Origin: PALSA-129 sp050014595
GTDB taxonomy: Bacteria; Acidobacteriota; Terriglobia; Bryobacterales; Bryobacteraceae
Assembly (NCBI GenBank): GCA_050014595.1
Contig: JBEKDA010000002.1
Location: 62,001 to 126,000 of the forward strand
DNA length: 64,000 nt
Direction of reading: 5' to 3'
Made by a program: the position numbers and the translations under genes. The notes under the pieces are model-generated. The model saw nothing but the letters and a program-made list of their open reading frames with translations. It was not told the origin of the DNA and ran no database searches. Shown in pieces: positions 51,290 through 58,812 of this stretch (the first letter of the stretch is position 1; every line of letters starts with the position of its first letter).

Positions 51290-51841
51290 CTACATGCCCC
51301 GAAGGGACTGTGATGCAACGCGCACGATCTCCTCACGTACCCGCTGCATCTGTTCCGCGCTCATACCTGGGCGGATTTGGTCGATACTCACTGCTTCTCT
51401 GCCCACCACCGGGGCCTTGAGGGTTGCCGTCATCCCGGTTCCCCCCACAATCCGAGCCGGCAGAAACTCCGGATTCTCGTTGACGAAGTTGGTGAGGTAC
51501 TCCTTGACCGGCATTTCGCCGCTCTCGGCCCGCGCCACCAGGCGTCCGTCTTCGGTACGCACGATGCCGTCTTGTACCGCTTTGAACGCGAGATCGATCT
51601 TGGCTACGCCCAGCCGTTGCAGTTCGGCTCTCACGGATGAGCTGCGTTCCGCCTCTTCCGCCGCCTGGCGGCTGCGTTTGTTCTCCGCCACCAGCTCATT
51701 CATCCGTCGTTCCAACTGTTCCCGCCGCTTGCGTTCTTCCAGCAGCTCCGCCTTGTAAGCCGGCTCGCTCTTGCTCTTTTCGTCTTTGACGAATTCTTGA
51801 ACCGCTTGGCGCACGATCGCTTGAATATCTGTTCCTTCCAT
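51290..51841 (-). CDS. Phage scaffold-like protein
   Basis: A 183-residue protein with a long charged coiled-coil (about residues 15-75, 'EERKRREQLERRMNELVAEN') and a less ordered C-terminal half. Position between portal and coat fits an internal scaffold that is lost on maturation; no protease motif is seen. ATG 51841 is preceded by AAGGAG. A longer overlapping frame upstream is a shadow of the portal gene. Confidence 0.7.
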   Translation of the reverse strand: MEGTDIQAIVRQAVQEFVKDEKSKSEPAYKAELLEERKRREQLERRMNELVAENKRSRQAAEEAERSSSVRAELQRLGVAKIDLAFKAVQDGIVRTEDGRLVARAESGEMPVKEYLTNFVNENPEFLPARIVGGTGMTATLKAPVVGREAVSIDQIRPGMSAEQMQRVREEIVRVASQSLRGM

Positions 51842-51849
51842 AAGTCTCC

Positions 51850-53214
51850 TTATTGGTGTTCGATCTCCTCGGCGACCCGGTTTTTGATCTCCTGTCGCGC
51901 ATCGCTGAGGTACTTGAGGGCCAGTTTCTTGAAGACCTGCTTTTTCAGCGTCTCCGACCCGATTCCCAATTCCAGCAGCTTCTTGGCATCGTCCAGCTCT
52001 GTGCCGAGATCGTTGATGTCGAACTCGTCCATGCCCGCGACGTCGATCGTGACGCCGTCCTGCCGCGCGGCCGCCACGGCCCACAGAATCTGCCGCAAGG
52101 TCTCCTTGACCGCGTCGCCGTAAGCGCGCAGCACTTCCTCGGTAGTGCTGAAGTCCAGCTGCTTGCTCAGCGCGGACTGGCGCGCGTTGCCGCCGTCGCC
52201 CGCCTGGGTCATCAGATAGCAGACGCGATAGATTTCGTCTTTCAACTGTTCCAGGTTGTCCGCGGCGATCTGATAGACCTTGCCCTCCGGCTCGGTCCAT
52301 CCGAAGCGGTCGTTCGGCCCCATCTGGATGTAATAGGATTCGCCAACGATCTGGTTCCACTCCCGGTCGGAATAGATCACGGGAGTGGCGAAGAGCCCCA
52401 TGGTCAGCGCCCATGCCAGCGCGTTGGACTTATTAAAGTGCTCTAACTGTAACAGCGCTGACTTGTTCATGAGCCACAGGCCCTCCGTTACTTTTACCCG
52501 GAAGACTGGCACGCGGTCGAGCGACGCCAGCGCGTGGCGCCCCTGGTCGATCAGTTGGATCGGGCTGCTCTCGTCGACCTTGCGGAAGATCTGGAAGTTC
52601 TCGCGGTCGTAGTAAATCCATCGCGTCTCGCTCTCCCATTTGGCGTCCGTCACCCGCGACTGCTGCAGGCACGACGTCCGGATGACTATCCATTCCAGTC
52701 CGCCCGTTTCGTTGAAGTTCCAGTTGATGACTTCCTCCGGGCCGTAATCCACCAGGTAGGCTCGCGATTGTCCGGAGGCGTCCTCTTCGGCGCGGGACCG
52801 CGCGGCGCCTGTGGTCTTGGGAAATTCCACCACAATGTAACTGGATCCGCAGACCGCTGTCTGGACGAACCTTTGCCGGAAAAACTCGGGCAGGCTGGTT
52901 CCTTTGAGGTCGCAGTCGTCGTAGAGCAGGTTGTAGAAGTCTTTGGCCGCCGCATCATTGCCCTCGAACATGAGCACTGGTTCGCACCGCATCAGCGTGG
53001 CGGCGTACCAATCGATAATCGAGCCAATATAGTTCTGGTAAAAAACGCGGCTCAGCCGCTCCTGGTAGATCGGACCGGGCTCCTTGTGGCGGCACATCAG
53101 GTAGTCGGAGGCGCTCAAGCGAAACTGCTCGCCGCCTGCATAAAGGTCCTTGTATTGTTTCCACATCCGCTTACGGGCTATGTATTCAGGATGTTCCCGG
53201 TTGATGTTTTCCAT
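51850..53214 (-). CDS. Phage portal protein
   Basis: A 454-residue protein in the portal position, between the large terminase and the scaffold. It has 'YIGSIIDWYAATLMRCEPVL' in the wing/clip region, 'FNKSNALAWALTMGLFATPV' and an acidic helical C-terminal stretch ('FDINDLGTELDDAKKLLELG'). It would form the dodecameric DNA entry ring. ATG 53214 lies just after the terminase stop and starts at the conserved 'NREHPEYIARKRMWKQYKDL'. Length is in the usual 400-550 range, no breaks seen. Confidence 0.75.
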   Translation of the reverse strand: MENINREHPEYIARKRMWKQYKDLYAGGEQFRLSASDYLMCRHKEPGPIYQERLSRVFYQNYIGSIIDWYAATLMRCEPVLMFEGNDAAAKDFYNLLYDDCDLKGTSLPEFFRQRFVQTAVCGSSYIVVEFPKTTGAARSRAEEDASGQSRAYLVDYGPEEVINWNFNETGGLEWIVIRTSCLQQSRVTDAKWESETRWIYYDRENFQIFRKVDESSPIQLIDQGRHALASLDRVPVFRVKVTEGLWLMNKSALLQLEHFNKSNALAWALTMGLFATPVIYSDREWNQIVGESYYIQMGPNDRFGWTEPEGKVYQIAADNLEQLKDEIYRVCYLMTQAGDGGNARQSALSKQLDFSTTEEVLRAYGDAVKETLRQILWAVAAARQDGVTIDVAGMDEFDINDLGTELDDAKKLLELGIGSETLKKQVFKKLALKYLSDARQEIKNRVAEEIEHQ

Positions 53215-53216
53215 GG

Positions 53217-54521
53217 CTATAAAAGTCGCTCCTGCCTGTAACCGATCTTTGGGCCGCTCACGCACTCCTGCCACAATAGATATCCCAGGGCATCCGAAGC
53301 GTGCGTTCGCATGCGGTCCCGGTCCTTGTCCACTTGGGTGGAACCGATCTTGTAGGACACCTGCTCAAAATCCTGGATGAGTTCCTTGCACTTCGGGTCC
53401 ACCAGCAAGGTAATGTTACCGGAGGCGGATTTTAACCTGCCGTTCGTCAGACTAATCCGGTCACGAACGCCCGGGTTCGAGCTAGGCACCCTGTAGTTCA
53501 CCTTGGTCACGCCTTTTTCCTTGAAGGCGTCGCGGATCATCTGGTAGTCGGTACTGCCCGACGTCTTTAGGTTGTTGCCTGAAGCGTCCCCATATACCGT
53601 CACGCCCAGTGCATGCGTGGGGTACCGTTGGGTGAAAGCCTCCACGGCTTCCGGGGTACTCGCGTGCCGTATCACGATTTCATCCAGCACTCGGAACATC
53701 CCGCCGTTATACTGCGCGACGATCGAACTCATCGGGTCCACGTTAAAGTCCAGCGCCCAGAGCAGAGGCACCTTCGGGTCGACGTCGAGTGGCTGCACGT
53801 GCACCTTGCGGTCGAACGCGCCGTACACCTGGCTGCCGTCCAGGCTCAAATACTCGCCCCTGGCTTCCTGTGCGAAGAATCGCTCGTCGTAGCTGTCTTT
53901 GAGCCGCTCGTAATAGTCCGGCACCTGCGCCAGCAGGTGCTTGTTTTCGTTCGGCTTGGCCAGAATGGCTACATGCCCGCGCACTTTGGTGTCGCCGATG
54001 AATTGGCGGTACACCCAGTCGTAGCCCTTCGGAGTCCAGGCCGCAAAGCCGCAGAGCCGCGGTGCCTTGGGGTCCCGCAACCGGGCTTTCATCCGGTGCC
54101 ATGCTTCCTCCGGCGTGTAAGTCAACTCGTCCAGGCCGAACCATGCCAGGTTCGTGCCTCGCAGCCGTTCGAAGTCCTCCATGGAGCGGAATAGGATTTT
54201 GGACTTGCTGTCCCTCAGTATCAGGATGCTTTCGCTCTTGTTATGCTCGAACGGGATCTCGGTTTCGCTCAGGATTTCGAAGAGCGCGGCCTGCGTGGCG
54301 TCGCGCAACATCGGATAAGTTGGAGCGCCCAGTAATCCGGTGCGCCCCGGATTTTGATAAGCCAGCCGGATGGCCTCCTGGCAGAGCGCCTGGCTCTTGC
54401 CGCTTCCCACCGGCCCGGAGAACCCCTTAAACCGCGCCGGACATTCGTGAAACAGCTTCTGCGATGGCAACGGATCGTACTTTATGTCTCTTCGGGTGAC
54501 GCTATGTCTGGTCCTATCCAT
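53217..54521 (-). CDS. terL: Terminase large subunit
   Basis: A 434-residue packaging motor. ATPase: Walker A 'GPVGSGKS' (36-43) and Walker B 'LAWFGLDE' with D131/E132. Nuclease: acidic residues D258 ('LDFNVDP'), D312 ('VYGDASG') and D410 ('HASDALGY') form the RNase-H-like triad. All catalytic residues are present, so the motor should be active. It overlaps the preceding small gene by 40 bases. GTA terminases package random host DNA; sequence alone cannot tell that from phage packaging. Confidence 0.9.
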   Translation of the reverse strand: MDRTRHSVTRRDIKYDPLPSQKLFHECPARFKGFSGPVGSGKSQALCQEAIRLAYQNPGRTGLLGAPTYPMLRDATQAALFEILSETEIPFEHNKSESILILRDSKSKILFRSMEDFERLRGTNLAWFGLDELTYTPEEAWHRMKARLRDPKAPRLCGFAAWTPKGYDWVYRQFIGDTKVRGHVAILAKPNENKHLLAQVPDYYERLKDSYDERFFAQEARGEYLSLDGSQVYGAFDRKVHVQPLDVDPKVPLLWALDFNVDPMSSIVAQYNGGMFRVLDEIVIRHASTPEAVEAFTQRYPTHALGVTVYGDASGNNLKTSGSTDYQMIRDAFKEKGVTKVNYRVPSSNPGVRDRISLTNGRLKSASGNITLLVDPKCKELIQDFEQVSYKIGSTQVDKDRDRMRTHASDALGYLLWQECVSGPKIGYRQERLL

Positions 54522-54754
54522 GTGACTTGTACCTCCGTGTCCTGGATGTCATCTTCTAACTCCCTTTCTAGTTGGAGAAGTTTGAGATATTCCGCGATAG
54601 TTGGCTTAAACTCCGTGTCCTTTAGTTTCTCGTCGTAACTGGCAATCGCCTTATCGAGAAGTTCCGAGACTCTCACGTGCTCTCGGATGGCTTCCCAGTT
54701 GCTGCATTGTTTGCAGTCTCGTTTTCGGGCTGTCTTGGATTCGGTCTTGCTCAT
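54482..54754 (-). CDS. Small protein in terminase small-subunit position
   Basis: A 90-residue charged protein with a Cys pair ('DCKQCSNWEA') and helices ('VSELLDKAIASYDEKL', 'EYLKLLQLERELEDDI'). ATG 54754 follows GGGGA. It overlaps the large terminase start, the usual place of a small terminase. No clear helix-turn-helix is seen, so the call rests on position and size. Confidence 0.5.
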   Translation of the reverse strand: MSKTESKTARKRDCKQCSNWEAIREHVRVSELLDKAIASYDEKLKDTEFKPTIAEYLKLLQLERELEDDIQDTEVQVTWIGPDIASPEET

Positions 54755-54764
54755 AGAGAGTCCC

Positions 54765-54800
54765 CAAAAAGCAAACGGCCTCGCGTTTTGCGCGAAGCCG
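54765..54800 (-). terminator. Intrinsic terminator-like hairpin in the cluster leader
   Basis: On the minus strand a 10-bp stem (CGGCTTCGCG/CGCGAGGCCG, one G-U pair, loop CAAAA; 54800-54776) is followed by TTTGCTTTTTG. It lies 21 bases before the first phage-cluster ATG, leaving no room for a promoter after it. It may end transcription from the ArnT-like gene or act as a conditional attenuator for the cluster. Confidence 0.65.
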
Positions 54801-54895
54801 CGTAATTCTTTACCCGATTCGAGAGTAGCATCGGCCCCGAACCATCGAGGCCAGGTCAAAATGCTAAATATCTGAAAACAGACCAAATATAGTGA
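54801..54895 (-). other. AT-rich leader between ArnT-like gene and phage cluster
   Basis: About 95 bases, clearly richer in A+T than the surroundings (for example TTTTTAATCACTATATTTGG on the minus strand). No convincing -35/-10 pair with correct spacing was found, though a cluster promoter would be expected here. Confidence 0.35.
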
Positions 54896-56758
54896 TTAAA
54901 AATTTGTGAACAGGTATTTGCCACCGGATTCTTTTAGCGGAAAGAGCCGATTTCCCGCCAGTTTGGTGAGGCGCGGGACCCGCGGAGCTTCCGCAACCAG
55001 GTAATAGCGGGCAGGGGAGGCCCACAGCCGTGCGAAATCGCCGTCTTCGATGAAGACATCCTGCGGCGCATCCGGAGCGTAAGAGCCGTAAGCCAGGTTG
55101 TTGACGCGGCCGTTGAGCAACAGCGCGCGGCGATTCGTGTAGAAGAAAACGGAAGAGAACGTGTAATACTGATCGTCCACAATCAACTTGCCGGGAGGCG
55201 CATCGAGCAGCGCCTGCGCCAGCGGGCGCGACGACAGATAGGGATCGAAAACCACCAGCGCGATGCGCGCCGCGTGAAAGAACAGCACCATCATGGCCGT
55301 AAGCGCCGCCACCGGCACCGTCCCGCGCCGCGCCACGCGCCAGGCGCCGATGGCTCCGATGCTAAACGCAATCCCCGCCACTGCCAGCGGCAGTCGCAGA
55401 TAGGCGAACGCGCGTAGAGTGAGGTCTGCCATGTGTCCCAGCGACAGAAAGTAGCGTTCCGGATTCTGGTTGAGCGCCGCGGCGATATCGCCCGGTGCTG
55501 GCATGCCGCGCACCATCCAGAGAATCGCGCCGATGACCATCGCGGCCAGCGCCGCGACTGCCGCAATCACACGCGTGCCGTAGCGCAGCCAGGGGTGCCC
55601 GCGGCCGATCGCCCAGCCGAGCAGCAGCGCCAGGGCTGGGTAACACGGCATCGAATAATATTCCTGCGTCGTGGAAAGCGTAAAGAAGACCAGAATGAAA
55701 CCGGTCCAGCATAGGATCAGCAGCCGCGTGCGGGACGCGCGCCTGGTGGCCGGATCGGCGGCAGGGCGCCGCCAGGCGCACGCCGGCAGGTAAACGCTCC
55801 ACGGGAACAGCCAGAGCAAGTGGAACAGCCAGAAGTAGATCCGCGGCACCGTGTCGTAATCGTGCGGGTACCGCAGATTCAGGAACCGCAGCACGTGCTC
55901 GTTGATGAAATAGAACCAGAAGAAGCCGTGATAAGAGCCCCGCTCGCTGTGCATCGTGAAATCGAAATATGGCGGATTCCGGATCGTTGCCAGCACGTGC
56001 CACGGCGCGGCGATCAGCAGAAAAAGCAGGATTCCCGCAAGCGGTCTCAATCGCGTCCAGGTCTGACGCCGCAGCAACTGCCGGCTGAAGCCCAGGTACA
56101 GCGCGCCGCCTGCGACCGGGAAGAGCGCGGCGATCAGGCCTTTCAACAGCAGCCCAATCGCCATCGCGGCCCACATCAGCATGGCCCAGCGCGCCGGGTG
56201 CGGCTCATCTTCGTCGAGCGCGCGCAGCAGGCTCCACAAGGCCAGCGTGACGGCCAGCGTGAGAATGGCGTCCGGCAGCAGGATCCGCGTAAACAAAAAC
56301 AGTCCGACGCAAGTGGCCATCACCAGGCCGGCCAGCAGTCCCGCGCGCCGCCCGAATGCCCAGGCACCGAAGCGCGCCGTAATCCAACACAACGCCACCA
56401 CCGACAACGCCACCGGAATCCGCGCCGCCCAATCGTACGGCCCGAAGACCCGGAACGAGACCGCGATCATCCAGTACTTGAGAGGCGCTTTTTCAAGATA
56501 GGCGACGCCATCCAGCCGCGCCGTCACCCAGTCGCCCGATTGCACCATGTTGCGGGCAATCTGCGCCTGTACGGCGTCCACGTCGTCCATCAAAGCGGGT
56601 GGACTGAGGATGCAGCCCAGGAAAACCAGGACTGCGATTGCTATGACGATTACTTGATAGCCAGCGGCCGCGCGGGTGCTACCTGGGCCCTTCCGGCCAG
56701 TGGCTGGGCCTGGACGTTCCACCGCTTCATCCAAAGGAAAAGAGTCAGCAGGCCCCAT
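54896..56758 (-). CDS. ArnT/PMT-like GT-C glycosyltransferase
   Basis: A 620-residue membrane glycosyltransferase. The first helix is followed by 'SPPALMDDVDAVQAQIARNM' and 'SGDWVTARLDGVAYLEKAPL', the catalytic periplasmic loop of the ArnT/PMT (GT83/GT39) group with its acidic pair. About 11 more membrane segments follow, then a short periplasmic C-terminal domain. It transfers a sugar from a lipid carrier to an outer-envelope acceptor. ATG 56758 is used because the first helix has no nearer ATG; this overlaps asnB by 109 bases. TTG or GTG codons a little downstream are alternatives. Confidence 0.8.
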   Translation of the reverse strand: MGPADSFPLDEAVERPGPATGRKGPGSTRAAAGYQVIVIAIAVLVFLGCILSPPALMDDVDAVQAQIARNMVQSGDWVTARLDGVAYLEKAPLKYWMIAVSFRVFGPYDWAARIPVALSVVALCWITARFGAWAFGRRAGLLAGLVMATCVGLFLFTRILLPDAILTLAVTLALWSLLRALDEDEPHPARWAMLMWAAMAIGLLLKGLIAALFPVAGGALYLGFSRQLLRRQTWTRLRPLAGILLFLLIAAPWHVLATIRNPPYFDFTMHSERGSYHGFFWFYFINEHVLRFLNLRYPHDYDTVPRIYFWLFHLLWLFPWSVYLPACAWRRPAADPATRRASRTRLLILCWTGFILVFFTLSTTQEYYSMPCYPALALLLGWAIGRGHPWLRYGTRVIAAVAALAAMVIGAILWMVRGMPAPGDIAAALNQNPERYFLSLGHMADLTLRAFAYLRLPLAVAGIAFSIGAIGAWRVARRGTVPVAALTAMMVLFFHAARIALVVFDPYLSSRPLAQALLDAPPGKLIVDDQYYTFSSVFFYTNRRALLLNGRVNNLAYGSYAPDAPQDVFIEDGDFARLWASPARYYLVAEAPRVPRLTKLAGNRLFPLKESGGKYLFTNF

Positions 56759-58572
56759 AGGTGATATCCGACATTGATGCGCCTTTCCATATGATCGCGA
56801 ATCAGCGAGTGGATTGCTCGCGAATCGAATACGCCGGTGGTGTCGATTGCCTGGGGCGTAAGGGTATCCATGAGCAGATTGCGCAGAGGGCCGCGGAACC
56901 ATTCGTGGGTGGGAATGTCGAACCCCGATTTCTTGCGATCGAGAACGAAATCCGGCAGTTTGTCCCGCATGAGCTCCTTTAGGATGAACTTCTGCTTGAA
57001 GCCTCGGATCTTCAGCTTCGGGGGTAGCGAACGCGCAAATTCCACGATGCGGTGGTCGAGGAACGGCGGACGCACTTCGAGCGAGTGCGCCATGCTCATG
57101 CGGTCCGTCTTATATAAGATGTCGTCTGGCAGGTAATAAGCCTGGTCCACCTGCAGATAACGGTCGATGGTGCCGCCCCGCTCAATTCCCAGCCGGTCCA
57201 CCAGCATCCGCAGACCGCTGCCGTTGGCGCCGGGGCGAATCTGTTTGCGCTCGGCCGAAGAAAATGTCCCGTTCCAGAAAAAGTGCGCTTCGTCGGGATG
57301 CAGAAAGCTTCCATCCACCCAACGCTTCAATTTGTATTCGAGGCTAATCTTATCGTCCGAAACCGGCAGGCAGCGGTCCATCGCCCCGCGCGCCAGGCGC
57401 CGCAGCGGCCCCGGCGTTGCGCGGAACGGCCGCGCCAGTCGGTCCGCCATGTAAGTCAGATAGCCGCCGAACAATTCATCCGCGCCTTCACCCGAAAGGG
57501 CCACCGTCACCTGCTGGCGGCACATCCGCGAAAGGTACCAGACCGGCAGCGCGCCGGCATCCGCGCTGGGTTCATCCGAAAAGTACGCGAAGTCCTCGAT
57601 GGCGCTTTCCAGCTCCACCGCCGGGTTGAGATCGAACTCGTGGTGGTCCGTTCCATAGACCCGTGCGATTTCACGAAAGTAGCGGCTTTCGTCGCACGAC
57701 TGCCCGGCGAAGGAGACCGAAAAGGTCTTCAAACGGCCGGCCGTTTCCCGTGCGGCGTAGTGCAGGATGGCCGAAGAATCGAGGCCCCCTGACGCCCACA
57801 CTCCCAACGGAACATCCGAAACCAGGTGCTCTCGGACGGAGTCGCTCAGCAGCCGGTCCAATTCTTCTTTCGCCGATTCCAGCGACCACCCACTGCGCGA
57901 GCCCGTCGCCGGCTTGTACCACGGCTCCAGCCAGAGCTTGCCGTACCGCCATTCCAGCAGTTCTCCCGGGCGCACTTTCTTGATGCCTTCGATAAGCGTG
58001 TGCGACCCAGGCACGTAATTGACCGAAAGATAGCTGTCCAGCGCCTCCAGATCCAGTTGCCGCGGGATCTCGGAATGTTCCAGAATGGCTTTCAGTTCCG
58101 AGCCGAAGTAGACGTCATCGCCATGCCGGTAATAATACAGCGGCTTGATGCCCATGCGGTCCCGCACCAGCACCAGCCGCTTGCGCGATTCGGTCCAGAG
58201 CGCCACTGCGAACATACCGCGCATGCGCTCGAAGCAGTTTGTGTCCCATTCCAGAAAGGCATGCAGCACGGTTTCCGTGTCGCACTGGGAATGGAAACAG
58301 TGGCCCAGCTCTTCCAGCTCCGCGCGAATGTTCAGATGATTGTAGATCTCGCCGTTGAACGCAATCGCGGTGTCGCCATCATCGCTCACCACCGGTTGAT
58401 CGCCCCCTTCGAGATCGATGACTTTAAGGCGAACCGCGCAAAGAGTCGCCAGGCTCCCTTCGTAGATCCCTTGCTGGTCGGGACCGCGATGGTACAGCGT
58501 TTCATTGATCCGACGGGCCAGATTCCAATCTAAATTGCCATTGAGATGTGTAAACCCTGCAATACCACACAT
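56650..58572 (-). CDS. asnB: Asparagine synthase (glutamine-hydrolysing)
   Basis: A 640-residue two-domain enzyme. N-terminal class II glutaminase with the nucleophile Cys2 ('MCGIAGF'), 'RGPDQQG' and 'FNGEIYNH'. C-terminal synthetase with the PP-loop 'SGGLDSS' (261-267) and 'LSGEGADELFGGY'. It makes asparagine, or amidates a related acid, with ATP. AsnB copies of this length are common in exopolysaccharide loci, where they may amidate sugar acids. Upstream of the ArnT-like gene and overlapping it. No ribosome site is seen; a TTATAC box ends five bases before the ATG, so the message may be leaderless. Confidence 0.9.
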   Translation of the reverse strand: MCGIAGFTHLNGNLDWNLARRINETLYHRGPDQQGIYEGSLATLCAVRLKVIDLEGGDQPVVSDDGDTAIAFNGEIYNHLNIRAELEELGHCFHSQCDTETVLHAFLEWDTNCFERMRGMFAVALWTESRKRLVLVRDRMGIKPLYYYRHGDDVYFGSELKAILEHSEIPRQLDLEALDSYLSVNYVPGSHTLIEGIKKVRPGELLEWRYGKLWLEPWYKPATGSRSGWSLESAKEELDRLLSDSVREHLVSDVPLGVWASGGLDSSAILHYAARETAGRLKTFSVSFAGQSCDESRYFREIARVYGTDHHEFDLNPAVELESAIEDFAYFSDEPSADAGALPVWYLSRMCRQQVTVALSGEGADELFGGYLTYMADRLARPFRATPGPLRRLARGAMDRCLPVSDDKISLEYKLKRWVDGSFLHPDEAHFFWNGTFSSAERKQIRPGANGSGLRMLVDRLGIERGGTIDRYLQVDQAYYLPDDILYKTDRMSMAHSLEVRPPFLDHRIVEFARSLPPKLKIRGFKQKFILKELMRDKLPDFVLDRKKSGFDIPTHEWFRGPLRNLLMDTLTPQAIDTTGVFDSRAIHSLIRDHMERRINVGYHLWGLLTLFLWMKRWNVQAQPLAGRAQVAPARPLAIK

Positions 58573-58589
58573 TTACGGTATAATCCCCA

Positions 58590-58607
58590 GTTCCTTCACC
58601 CAGGAAC
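58590..58607. promoter_or_regulatory. Inverted repeat upstream of asnB
   Basis: GTTCCT (58590-58595) and AGGAAC (58602-58607) form a perfect 6-bp inverted repeat between the -10-like TTATAC and upstream sequence. It may be an operator for asnB. The rest of the 240-base divergent gap shows nothing else clear. Confidence 0.3.
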
Positions 58608-58812
58608 GTCATATTATCCATACCGCTGATGGATTTGTGAACGACTATAGCATAAGGCATTGTAGAAAGTTTCAGCCCGAGCCATAATTTTGGAACTGCG
58701 GCCGGTGCATCGCGCAATATTTTTGCAAGCTGTGCGGCGTTTCACGGCAATCCCATCCGAAAATGCTATCAACCATTTCGCGCCGTTCGGCGTCTAACCT
58801 GCGAGAACCAAA

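Larger units (their letters stand above)
38211..54754 (-). mobile_element. Phage-derived structural cluster, GTA-like candidate
   Basis: Fifteen tightly packed minus-strand genes plus one frameshift extension encode packaging, head and tail functions in the order used by siphoviruses and by the Rhodobacter gene transfer agent. No integrase, repressor, replication, holin or lysin gene is seen in or beside it. No tRNA or obvious attachment repeats flank it. Both edges abut polysaccharide genes. Codon and base use look like the neighbours. A decayed prophage or tailocin-like device are alternatives, though an intact terminase and coat argue for DNA-carrying particles. Confidence 0.7.

Noticed and set aside
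51842..52414. Upstream extension of the scaffold gene
   Set aside because: It lies in another frame of the portal gene; ATG 51841 has its own AAGGAG site.
38211..54754. Tailocin (headless tail weapon) reading of the phage cluster
   Set aside because: An apparently intact terminase, portal, scaffold and coat would not be kept in a headless device.
58502..58717. 71-codon minus-strand frame over the asnB start
   Set aside because: It spans the promoter region and the start of asnB in another frame and has no motif.
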